From contig NC_030678.2 in assembly GCF_000004195.4 (NCBI RefSeq), positions 61,101,378 to 61,165,377 on the forward strand: a stretch of 64,000 bases of DNA, given 5' to 3'. Below the pieces are notes generated by a model. That model saw nothing but the letters and a program-made list of their open reading frames with translations, made no database searches and had not been told where the DNA came from. This stretch comes from Xenopus tropicalis. Lineage: Eukaryota > Chordata > Amphibia > Anura > Pipidae. Every line of letters starts with the position of its first letter. Within the stretch, counting starts at the first letter, position 1. Positions 54,611 through 64,000 of the stretch are shown here, in pieces. Made by a program: the position numbers and the translations under genes.

Positions 54611-54612
54611 TA

Positions 54613-55830
54613 CTAATGTCCAGGCCTTGCCTAGTTAATTTCTACAGTGGGGCGTTTTAGTTATTAGTAGTGGATGGTGTAAGCTGGTAAACATGATACA
54701 ACTATCTATATTCATGAGTTTATATATCCCTGTATATCACATGCACTATAGATAATGAAGTTTAAACAAACAAACCCCCCCCCCCGACCATTACAAATAC
54801 AGAAGAAAACAGAATTAAACAAAAACTCTGCCCAGCACTAGCAAACATTTCCTGTCTGGTAATATGGGAAAGGAGTTAAATATATGCCAATATTCAATAT
54901 GTAAAACCCTGCATATATCTTGTTATATATTATATTTGAAATCCACTCAGCCCCAAGAAATTCTTGCCACAATCCTAGTAAGGTAAAATGAATGGCACAT
55001 GAAGCATGACAGGAACTTTGGCATTCCATATGCTTGCTTTCAAACAAAGACAGACTTATTACAAGGTTTTACTATACCTATAAAGCACTTTTTCCTCAGT
55101 AGACTACATTTCATTTAATTGAGTTTATAAAAGAACCCAATAACATTTGTTGTAACTTAAAAAAGGCTTACAGAACACGCTTTACTCAATTATTAAGTGA
55201 GATTCAATTTTAACACAAAATCAAAGCACATAAAGTATTTAAAGGCTAACTTTGTACAAAGCTAAGGGATGCAAAGTAGGGACCCAAAAGAATAAAAGCA
55301 TAGACAGCATTATTAATAAGTTGTTAGAAGATGAAATCTACATGCTAGGCCAATTAATTTTGACTAGCAAGTACCACATGCCACCTGACAATTATTTGAT
55401 GGCCCCCTTTTTTAAAAAAAAGCTTTGATTTTAGCCAAACAACCCGCCCCCTTCCTGTTTTACTGTGGCCCAGCATCCAGGCATCCCAGCATTCAGGCGC
55501 TGAGATATGGGGAAAGTTGAAATTAAATCACATGACTCATATAAAACATCCTGATTTCATCTTATGCTAACAGTTGTTCCAATAGATATGCTTTCAAAAT
55601 ACAGTAACAATCTTGTTTTATTCATTTGACAAAACATACCTTTGGATTTATGTGGTTTAAGATTGTTTTTTACTGTTGTGAGCATAAAATAAACACAAAG
55701 TAAAATTAAATATGCTGTACTTAAAGAACTAAACTCCCCACAAACAAAAGCCCCCATCCACTGCCCTCCCTGCTAAGTATATTACATAGAAGAGCATCCC
55801 AATTTGTGAGCCTGACATATAGATGAAGAG
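54613..55830. other. Unique sequence, no gene seen
   Basis: 1.2 kb with a C run at 54775-54785 and no recognised gene. Confidence 0.5.
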
Positions 55831-56029
55831 TAGTGATGAGCAAAATTTTTTGGCAGACATGGATCATATTTCTGCGTTTCGCCATTGGCAAATTTGTTTT
55901 AACGAAACGGGCGCAAAAATTTACCACGCAACAAAAAAATAACGTGCATCATTTGTGCAATTTTGTTAATTAATCAAAGATTGGCAAATTTTTCAGCAAA
56001 GTGAATAGGGACAGGTTTGCTCATCAGTA
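55831..56029. mobile_element. TAGTGATGRGC hAT-type MITE with exact 8-bp duplication
   Basis: Starts TAGTGATGAGCAAAATTTTT, ends ACAGGTTTGCTCATCAGTA. ATGAAGAG occurs exactly on both sides (55823-55830 and 56030-56037). Confidence 0.9.
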
Positions 56030-56272
56030 ATGAAGAGTAGCACAGCAGGTGCCATCTTCTCTTTGGATTTTGTTCAGCTCAGTTTGCCGACATGGAGCTC
56101 GCAGGTTATGCAGTTGAAGCTAGATCTCAACTTAAAGAAATAAAAAGATGTAAGATTTTTTGCCCAAAGAAGCATCTAATGGAGAGTGTCTGTGTTGTTG
56201 TTTTTCTATGCAGTTGAAGCTAATCCCTGACTAAGCTCCAAATGCACATGCACATTTCTGTAATGGTATCGT

Positions 56273-56686
56273 TTAAAGGAACAGTATCACCAAAAAATGA
56301 AAGAGTATAAAAGTAATTACAATATAATGTACTGTTGCCCTGCACTGGTACAACTGGTGTGTTTGCCTCAGAAAGACTACTATAGTTTATATAGGTAAGC
56401 TGCTGTGTAGCCATGGGGGCAGCCATTCAAAGGAGAAAAGGCACAGGTTACTTAGCAGATAACAGATAAAACACCCATTATACGGGCTTATCTACTAGTT
56501 ATCTGCTATGTAACCTGTGCCTTTTCTCCTTTTTTCCAGCTTGAATTGCTGCCCCCATGGCTACACAGCAGCTTGTTTATATAGTAGCTTTTCTGTAGCA
56601 AAAACACCCGTATTTGCAGAGCAACAGCACATTATATTTTAATTACTTTAAAACACTTTAATTTTTTAATGTTACTGTTCCTTTAA
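56273..56686. mobile_element. T2-type MITE, complete, TTAA-flanked
   Basis: TTAAAGGAACAGTATCACC to ATGTTACTGTTCCTTTAA with TTAA at both edges. Same family as 15.8 and 25.2 kb; the arms have drifted more than in the 25-kb copy. Confidence 0.9.
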
Positions 56687-57801
56687 TACAATGACATGTT
56701 TTACCATCCATTTTAACTCTAAATGATATTGCAATTTAATTACAGTGTCAACAATATAAAGTGTTTACATCTAATGTATAGAAAAATTTATTATTTTATT
56801 TTGCTACATATATTATTGCTTCCATTTAACAGTGACTTAACCTCAGCAATGTCCCCATTTTTCCCACACTACATTCAGAAATGTTAATATAATTCAGTAA
56901 CTGTGCCCAGCAGTTCATTGTGAGGCCTTCATATGCTGATGTTATGGCACCAAAAACATTTCAATTTAAATACAGAAAGGTCAAGGCATAAAATAAATAA
57001 ACATCCATACACTGATATAATAATGTGAGAATGAATTGAGAGCCAGAGATGCATTAAGCCAGTCGAATGAATTCAAATGTCAGTAAACAGCAAGAGTTCA
57101 AAGACTGGAGGTTCCTTAAGGCTTTACCTGTTTACCTTTATTAAATAGTAAAATATGACAAAGTCTGCACTTTGCTTAAGGTGACTTCAAACTCATATTA
57201 GATTTTCCAAGCCTTGTGTTGACTAAGCCATCTACCGGCATCTTTCATTTGCAGACTAAGAGTGGGACCATGGGGACTTAAATGGATCCAATTATGTGAA
57301 CCCTTACAGAAGAAAGAGGTAATAATGAATAGCTCCAAAATGCAGAAGGTCAACAAGTTCAGGGACAAAGCATATGATTCTGCAATGGAAATACTCTGTC
57401 CTGCTTACTCATGAGAACTTGCGAGTGTAAAAAGATATCTGGCTTACCTGTATTTTAAAGAAGCAATCCATCAAATTATAATGAAGGAAAGCCAGCAACT
57501 AGAGATGTAACTTTTATCACTGCAGATACAAAGAAGAGTTAGCAAAATATTTTAAGCAAAGGAAAAGCTTGGGGTATGAATACTGCTTGGATTCTAGATT
57601 CTAGACCAGGCATCTTTAGAGGATAGTCTATTGATACATAAAATATGTTGGTGGGTAGCCAGACTGTTAATGTGGTGCCAGTAAATATGGAGTGCATTCA
57701 TTTAGCCTTATAGTCAATTTCATGTAAAATGTTTACAAGAAAAGTTTCATGAAAATATTAGCTGTGCAGCAATATAAAACAATACAGATATATCTTGGTT
57801 C
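56687..57801. other. Unique sequence, no gene seen
   Basis: 1.1 kb without a recognised gene or repeat. Confidence 0.5.
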
Positions 57802-58068
57802 CAGGGTTGGACTAGACTGGCGGGCACCGGGAAACAACCCAGTGGGCACAGGCCCTTGTGGGCCCCGCTGACCCAGACCCGAACCCTGCGGCACTCCCCT
57901 GCTGCTTTGTCTCTCTCCCCCGACATGCTTAAGATATGTAAAAAGGTAGCCATGCTCGAGGGAGGGGGAGTGGGCATGTAGTGGGGGCCCCTGGGGTGGG
58001 TGGGGGCCGCTGCATGGGCCCCTGGGGTGGTAGCCCTGGTGGGGCCTGCAGAAGCCAGTCTGACCCTT
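57802..58068. mobile_element. GC-rich hAT-type MITE with exact 8-bp duplication
   Basis: CAGGGTTGGACTAGACTGG at the left mirrors GCCAGTCTGACCCTT at the right. CTTGGTTC lies on both sides (57794-57801 and 58069-58076), an exact octamer. The interior repeats GGGGCCCCTGGGGTGG-type words. Relative of 856-1156. The 121-codon minus-strand frame here is GC-driven. Confidence 0.88.
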
Positions 58069-58364
58069 CTTGGTTCACAATTTTTAGAAATTACGGTACT
58101 TGTGCCTGTCATTACACCATGCTAAAATATACAGAAGAGGGAGGATTGATGAATGCACATATCTTGGTTATTACTAATGAAACAAGGGACCAAAGAATGG
58201 GCATTGCCCCCCTCTTTTTTATGTTGTAGTAAATGTGGCCAGATCAGTTGCACTACCACTGTACATATATTTTACTTAGCCTTGGAGTGATCCCACAACC
58301 CCCCTTTTGGTGTATTTTATTACATCATGCTGTCATAAGGTACCAAATTAAAATATAACAAATA

Positions 58365-59100
58365 TTAATGCCAGGGCCCACTGATCAGTTTTATGTCTAG
58401 TATTCATAGAGTTAACAAGGTGTCTAGCATTTAAAGACCTATAAAGCAAAATAGTGTATACAAACTGTCACAGAAGTCACTCCAGTGACTGCAGCATGCT
58501 TACTGCCTTTTATTTGGGGAAAAAGCCACAAAAATAAAAAATAAAAAAATCCCCAGAAATTAATATATAATGAATATATTTTTCTAAATAACAAATTTGG
58601 CCAAATCTAAAATGGGTAAAAATGTCTTTCTAAGCCAAACTACAAAGCAAGAAAGCATTGCTGAACATAGCCATTTTTATAAAACAAATGAAAAATCCCC
58701 TAAATGATTGAATGTTTACTGTACCATATCTCCCCGTCATTAGGTACCAATAGAAGATATCATTAATATAAGATATAATAAATATGAATGCTCCATTGAA
58801 AGAGTTTGCATATAATTAAAATATAGAATTAAATATATATATATAAAAACACATTCACCCCAGAAAATCATATATTCTTGGAATGTACACACTAAAATAT
58901 CAAAACTGCAAAGTTTCACTAAACTTAATTTTGCTATGAAATTAGTTTTTTATATGAAACTCATCTCAAATCTCACCTTTATATGCCCCACATATCCTAA
59001 TGTACCAACATAAAACATTCTAATATTAACACCAGGGATCGACTGAACAGTTTGATGAGCAATATGTATAGATTTATCAAAAATATTGCACATAAAACTT
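58365..59100. repeat. Diverged tandem array related to 12.7-13.3 kb
   Basis: TTAATGCCAGGGCCCACTGA (58365), GAATGCTCCATTGAAAGAGT (about 58785) and TTAACACCAGGGATCGACTG (about 59025) are successive forms of one marker. CACCCCAGAAAATCATATAT followed by TTGGAATGTACAC parallels 12817-12850. Units are unequal and decayed. Confidence 0.65.
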
Positions 59101-59657
59101 TCCCAAGCAAAAACAAGCAATAAAGAATAATTTCAAATGCATCAAAATCACAAATGTGGTAAAATCAGCAACACAGTACCATTGGCAAATATTCACATTT
59201 GCAATAAAACAATAAGCACACGATACTGTAACAAAAAGAAAGCTAATACATTGTGTGGGTGTATACTTGGCAAATTGTGTATGTGCATCTTTGTGTGTAT
59301 GTGTTTAAACCACCCAAAGAATTATGTATATAGGTGTGTAAGTCTAACGTGTGTTAGTTGCAGATCCTCCTGGATCTAGAGGAAAGCCACTATCTTGAGT
59401 AGGATCACACCCAAGGGCCCTCTTATTTCCCACTTCTTCTCCCACAAAACCTCCTCTGCTCCCCACCCAAGAACTGCTGCAGGATGTAGAATCTACTTTT
59501 GTGTCACTTTAGAGCCTTTTATCTACATAGATTCTAAGGCACTTGAAAGGTTACAAAGCCAAACTTACCAGCTTACTGGTTGCTATGGATTAAAAGTAAT
59601 AAGTTACATGGATTAATGTGGGAGGATTCTGTGCCAAGGTCTAAGGACTTTTTAGGG
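59101..59657. other. Unique sequence, no gene seen
   Basis: Open frames of 73-80 codons lack domains or splice context. Confidence 0.45.
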
Positions 59658-59838
59658 GTATATTTATCATGCTGTGTAAAAAGTGGAGTAAAACATCACC
59701 GGTGATGTTGCTCATAGCAGCTAATCAGCTGCTTTGCTTTGGTTTTCTAACTGTTGAAATCTAATTGCTGATTGGTTGCCCTGGGCAATATCACTGGTAA
59801 TGCTTCACTCCACTTTTTACACAGCATGATAAATATAC
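59658..59838. mobile_element. Short hairpin MITE (TATATTTATCATGCTGTG)
   Basis: TATATTTATCATGCTGTGTA followed by AAAAGTGGAGTAAAACATCA is mirrored by CACTCCACTTTTTACACAGC then ATGATAAATATA. The arms exceed 40 bp with few mismatches and the inner arms (GATGTTGCTCATAGCAGCTA) continue imperfectly. Confidence 0.88.
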
Positions 59839-59895
59839 TGGACACTCTTGCACTGATTCAGTTGGGTAGTTTAGCATATATAAACTTTACTACCC

Positions 59896-60050
59896 AACAA
59901 GTCTGGACTGGCATTCAAAATAGACCCTGGCATTTCAAGTACACATAGGCCCAAACAGCCCCACACAGGCCCACTAAATATTGGCTGTCTATGAAATCTT
60001 TCTTAGAGCAGCTTCTCTGGTATTTGCACAGGTTGCAAGTCCAGCATGCT
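59896..60050. repeat. Fragment of a GTCTGGACTGGCATTC repeat
   Basis: GTCTGGACTGGCATTCAAAA and AGGCCCACTAAATATTGGCT resemble a frog interspersed repeat with a GGACTGG end. Only one end is seen. Confidence 0.4.
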
Positions 60051-60077
60051 GCCCAATCATAAAGTAATCTTAATGTA

Positions 60078-60402
60078 ATGTATGGGACCTGTTATCCAGA
60101 ATGCTCGGGACCTGAGATTTTCCAGATTAAAGGTATTTACATAATTTGGATCAGTATACTTACAGTCCGTTAACAAATCATTTAAACATTAAATAAATCC
60201 AATACCGTTGCCTCCATTAAGGATTAATTATATCTGGGATCAAATACAAGGTGCTATTTTATTATTACAGATAAAAAGAATATAAGAAATAAGAAAATAT
60301 GTTTCACAATATTTGATTTAAATGGAGGCTATGGGAGATGGCTTCCACTTAATTCAGAGTTTCCTGGATAGTGGATTTCCTGATAATGGATCCAATACAC
60401 GT
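60078..60402. mobile_element. CAGGTATRGGA MITE, old copy
   Basis: GTATGGGACCTGTTATCCAG to ATAATGGATCCAATACACGT. The internal landmarks are in order but heavily mutated, and the first bases of the left end have drifted. Confidence 0.8.
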
Positions 60403-61621
60403 AAAACCATTCAGGATCACATGATCTCAATTGATTGCAATTTGACAGTCCATCTCTTGATGCCAATATCTGGCTATTCACCCTACAAACCAACAGGTTT
60501 GGGTAATTGTTGCCAAAATGTTGGTCATGTATAGACTAATTACCTTGCAATTTGAATATTTGCAGTGTAGCTTTATCAAATCAATCAAGACGAATCATCT
60601 TGCATGTCTTCTTGCCACGCACATTAATGGCTGTGTTACAAAAGGTATTCTGAGAGATAATGGGGGACCAGGGGAAATACAGTTATGGTGCTTTTACATA
60701 AAAACTGGAAGATAGCGGCAGTCCAATATTTCTAACTAACCAGAAAAATGATGTTCCGATGGAAATGTATCTTGCTTCTGAACTGCTTGAAGAATTACCC
60801 GACCTAATTTCACTTATAGACATTTAACTAACAATGTTTATGTGGTCAGGAACACTAGTTTATTTTGAGACAATATTAGACAACAAAAGCTGTTGTCTAA
60901 CCAGAAACCTCCTTAAGCTAAGCAGGTGGTTGAGTGCTTAGAGCTGGCATTTCACAGTAACTGATATGAGCTTGGGTGCTTAATTTTGAAAAGTGGAAAC
61001 CAACAAGTCGACCAACATTCAGATGTGCAATAATGCTGAGAGATGCAGTATGGTATATAATGCAGTCATCTAAATTTTACCCTTGTCAAATTACACAATA
61101 ATGTATTCCTTTACAGAAATGGCCATGCAAAGTATTATAAACTAAGCTATAAACATTTAAGATGGTTAAACATAAAAGCGCATTGGTCTTTGCTAAGTTT
61201 TCTTATTAGCTTTTTATGAATTGCTTTATAAAGATGTCTTACCTTTTTGCCTTTTGCTTACTCACTATTCCTGAGAGAGCCAAAGGTTTATATACATTTT
61301 ATTATTAGTAAATAAATGCACTTGTACCAATAAATTGCAGTTGATAATGTAGAAAGATAAGTATTTTACTATTCAAAGTGAATTTAAAAAGATTTGTTTA
61401 AATATTAATAGCCATGCTGAAGAAGCAGAAAAGGGAAATGCTTATGAAAAGATAAAGTATATAATATATAAAACTCAATATATAAAGCGGTGCCCACATT
61501 TAAGAAAAAAAAATTAATGTGAAAATTAGTTATATAAAAAAAGTACAGTAATCAGTGGAAGGTACCATACAAAACAATTGATTGATTTGGTCAAATCATT
61601 TATAACCCAACAGAATGTCCC
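60403..61621. other. Unique sequence, no gene seen
   Basis: 1.2 kb without a recognised gene or repeat. Confidence 0.5.
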
Positions 61622-61730
61622 TTAAAGGAACAGTAACACCAAAATATAAAAGAGTTTTAAAGTAGGGATCAGCAAAATTTGTTGTCAGGCATGGATTTGC
61701 GGCAAATTTTCATGTTTCACCATTGTTTTT
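61622..61730. mobile_element. Chimeric junction of T2 and hAT-type MITE left ends
   Basis: TTAAAGGAACAGTAACACCA (T2 left end) runs only to about 61662. It is joined to a TAGGGATCAGCAAAATTTGT..AGGCATGGATTTGCGGC sequence, the left part of the TAGTGATGRGC family. Neither right end is present nearby. Confidence 0.65.
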
Positions 61731-61734
61731 TTTT

Positions 61735-62060
61735 TTATGCGTGCACGCTGAGCAGTGTAAAGAAGATTCCCATAATTCCATGCTCCTGCACCAAGACCAG
61801 CTTATCAGGAAGCGCACGCACATTTTACATATTCTGTGAGCGCGTCTTACTAGCAAGCTCGTGCCTGTGTTTGCACAGTGCACAGTAGAGTAGGGTAGAG
61901 TAGGTCTCGCTCGCATCTAGGTGAAGGGAGAAGATTAGTGCATGCGCATTTAGTTAAGCGGCGCCATGTTGGACTAATGTAAATATCCAAAATAGCGGCC
62001 TCAATAGTTGATAAACAGCGCTTAGAACAATCGGCGAATACTTGCTGGAAAGGTAAACAT
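61735..62060. other. CpG-bearing stretch of unknown nature
   Basis: Relative to its surroundings it is rich in CG and GCGC words (GCGTGCACGC, AAGCGCACGCACA, AAGCGGCGCCATGTTGGAC) and has a TAGAGTAGGGTAGAGTAGG run near 61886. It may be the interior of a repeat whose ends I cannot place. Confidence 0.35.
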
Positions 62061-62221
62061 GAGGCCTATGCATGTATGGGAGGGGGGGGTGGGGGGTCGC
62101 ATTTTATTTACCAATAAATTATTTCTAGCTTTCAATGGTGTTACTGAATCTGGCAGGCAAAAACTACTGCTTCATGAGGTTGCAATTTTATTATTATATT
62201 CTATTCAGGCCCTCTTTTACA

Positions 62222-62242
62222 GTATATATATATATATATATA
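62222..62242. repeat. (TA)n microsatellite
   Basis: Uninterrupted TA run of about 20 bp. Confidence 0.9.
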
Positions 62243-62654
62243 ATTTTTATGACATAGCTACTGTTTGTCCAATCGACCAGGTAGCTGCTGAATAATTGGA
62301 GAGTATGTCTAACTTTCTAAAAGTTCTTCTCCACTGACCCTTTTGAAACCTAAAAACTAATACATTGGGCCTTCAAAATACAGACAGTTTGGCTTCTCTG
62401 ACCCCTGAGGCACTCGCCACAAAATGAGAAAGGAAAAATGATGTACTACCATACAGACCACTATGTCACCATACCTGCACAAAGCCTCAGGTCTACACAA
62501 ATGCACCATTTGCCAAGAAAATGCCACTCTTAAAGAGGAAGCGACACAATTGTGAAGAATATGTTGAGGAGGCATATTTATACAGCTTATTCCCTAACAT
62601 AAGCTCAGAACTTTCAACAGATTTATTGCATTTTGACAAGACACAATTAATCTC

Positions 62655-62862
62655 CTCTATTGTTTGATCTCCTTGAATGCTTTTCTACTGGCGAGAATGG
62701 AAATGGCTGGTAGGAAAACATACTGTATGTGATGCTTCGGCTTTCTGAAGTCACCCAAAGTTTCCTCATGAGGCAATTTACCTCATTTGGGCTGAAGTGA
62801 CACATTTTCCTACCTACATTTTTGCTGGTAAGAATGCATTCAAGGAGATTAGTTGCCACAGC
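62655..62862. mobile_element. Decayed hairpin MITE (GGCAACTAATCTCC family)
   Basis: ATCTCCTTGAATGC on the left is mirrored by GCATTCAAGGAGATTAGTTG on the right. CTTTCTGAAGTCACCCAAAG and TTTCCTCATGAGGCAATTTA form the family's central motif. It looks like an old relative of the GGGGAGATTAGTCGC-type hairpins with most CG sites mutated. Confidence 0.7.
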
Positions 62863-64000
62863 TAGAGGAGGTACCCTAAGCATCTAGCTAAATCATTTAC
62901 TTTTACTAATTTGAAAGCTATTTAGACAAAAGTGTGCAATCCTGCCTCGTAAGGGTGAAGACAGAGCTACTAGCAACAACTACTTGTCACGGCTTTAGAA
63001 ATAGACAATGCTGAACATTTACTTATAACTGTCTCTATGTGAGGCAATTCTCATTATTGTCTATGGCAGGGTATTTTACAATATAACCATAACATTCAAA
63101 TCTTTACCAATATTGCCAATAACTTTGGCTAAAAGGAGGAAACTGACACCTGTCATGCAAAAGCTTTGTGAACTTAAAAAATTAAAACCCATGTTCTGCA
63201 ACACCCTCAGAACAGAAATAGATTTCTCAAGGCCCTAGGATTCAGTCCAGTTTCAAATAACTCAAGCTCCCTGTCACAAGTGCCCAGTGAGGACAAAGCA
63301 ACAGTGCAATTGTAAACGCTGAAGTTATCACTGCCCATTAATGCTCCAAATCTTTTGTCTCCTGGAAATAATATCCAAGGCTACGGTGTTGTTGTTTGTA
63401 TGCGTGTGTATTTTTGTTGTATGTTTGTGAGTAGGTTTGTATATAAAACCCCAGTTTTACGTTTCTCAGGGGATAGCGTAAACACTGCATCAATTCCAGC
63501 AAAGTTTATAATCCAGGAAAAATAAAACTGTATGGGACTGTAAAGAATTCTGGAAAAACATAAAATCCTGATACGTAAAATCTGGGTTCTATTGTGTATA
63601 CATATATAAAGATATTCTATATGTGCAATTACAGTATATATAAACATATATACATTTGTGTATGTATATGTTTGTGATAATAATGCTGGGAGATACAAAA
63701 GCACTTGAACTTGACGGCTTACATTTTTTAACCCAAATTAATTTAAATAAAAATCCAAAATCACTGACCTGTCTGAGTAAGCATGTGAGGCCTTTGTGAA
63801 TTAAGCTTGAGAGAACGTGTTCTGTTCCAGTGAACAAAAGCTATTAGTTACTGACTGAATTCATGGTTTTGACCAAATCCTTTATTTTTAAGATAATTCA
63901 AGAGATGTATGTTTTTTCACATTAGCTTCTTTCTTAAGTATTGTCTTCTATTCAAACTGACACATGTGGCCTTGCATTTATGCCAGCACCAAGCTGATGA
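62863..64000. other. Unique sequence, no gene seen
   Basis: 1.1 kb with no recognised gene. Frames near 63.4-63.8 kb on the minus strand arise from TATA/TGTGTATG-rich sequence. Confidence 0.45.

Noticed and set aside
57747..58112. 121-codon minus-strand frame
   Set aside because: Covers a GC-rich MITE and its flanks; proline-rich peptide without domain.
1..64000. CRISPR array, bacterial operon or phage-like system
   Set aside because: There are no regularly spaced short direct repeats with unique spacers, no ribosome-binding-site and gene arrangement, and the repeats are vertebrate transposons.
1..64000. tRNA, rRNA or snRNA genes
   Set aside because: I found no A-box/B-box pair with a foldable cloverleaf and no rRNA-like or snRNA-like conserved words on either strand.

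Overview
The window reads as AT-rich, non-coding vertebrate DNA from a frog of the genus Xenopus or a close pipid relative. The main reason is the repeats: many short DNA transposons have ends and interiors that I recognise as Xenopus families. These include T2/Kolobok-type MITEs with TTAAAGGRR ends, the CAGGTATRGGA 'unmatched-prompt' MITE, the GGGCTCTGGCACA hairpin MITE, several hAT-type MITEs, and CR1 LINE tails. The species cannot be settled from this sequence alone. No host gene, tRNA, rRNA or other cellular RNA gene could be supported. The longest open frames outside repeats are about 120 codons, which is what chance gives in 64 kb of AT-rich DNA.

Layout. 1-9 kb: two GC-rich hAT-type elements with 8-bp target duplications, one TA-flanked MITE, CR1 and T2 fragments, a pair of ~107-bp inverted repeats 1 kb apart, and a 111-bp repeat present at two sites. 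9-20 kb: a palindromic MITE, a diverged ~320-bp tandem array, a T2 element (16.65-17.51 kb) carrying another MITE inside it, and a 266-bp full-length hairpin MITE. 20-26 kb: mostly unique sequence, then a CR1 LINE 3' remnant on the minus strand and more MITEs. 26.9-32.2 kb is the most informative part. It holds a 2.85-kb Harbinger-type transposon with a two-exon Myb/SANT-like gene but no visible transposase, inserted into an older MITE. A few hundred bases further lies a 0.67-kb internally deleted relative. 32-45 kb: long unique tracts with nested elements, including a hAT-type element inside another hAT-type element, the inner one carrying a 13-copy minisatellite. 45-64 kb: further MITEs, a MITE-in-MITE pair at 52.8-53.5 kb, a 252-bp tandem duplication, and unique sequence.

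How the parts relate. The only gene-like object that could have had a function is the Harbinger Myb-like gene. In autonomous Harbinger elements this protein works with a DDE nuclease to bind element ends. Here it is alone, its C-terminal coiled coil is out of frame, and its intron has taken in a CR1 tail. The nesting gives a relative insertion order at six places. The long unique tracts may belong to a gene desert or a large intron; a few look dense enough to be conserved non-coding DNA, but that is inference and needs alignment.
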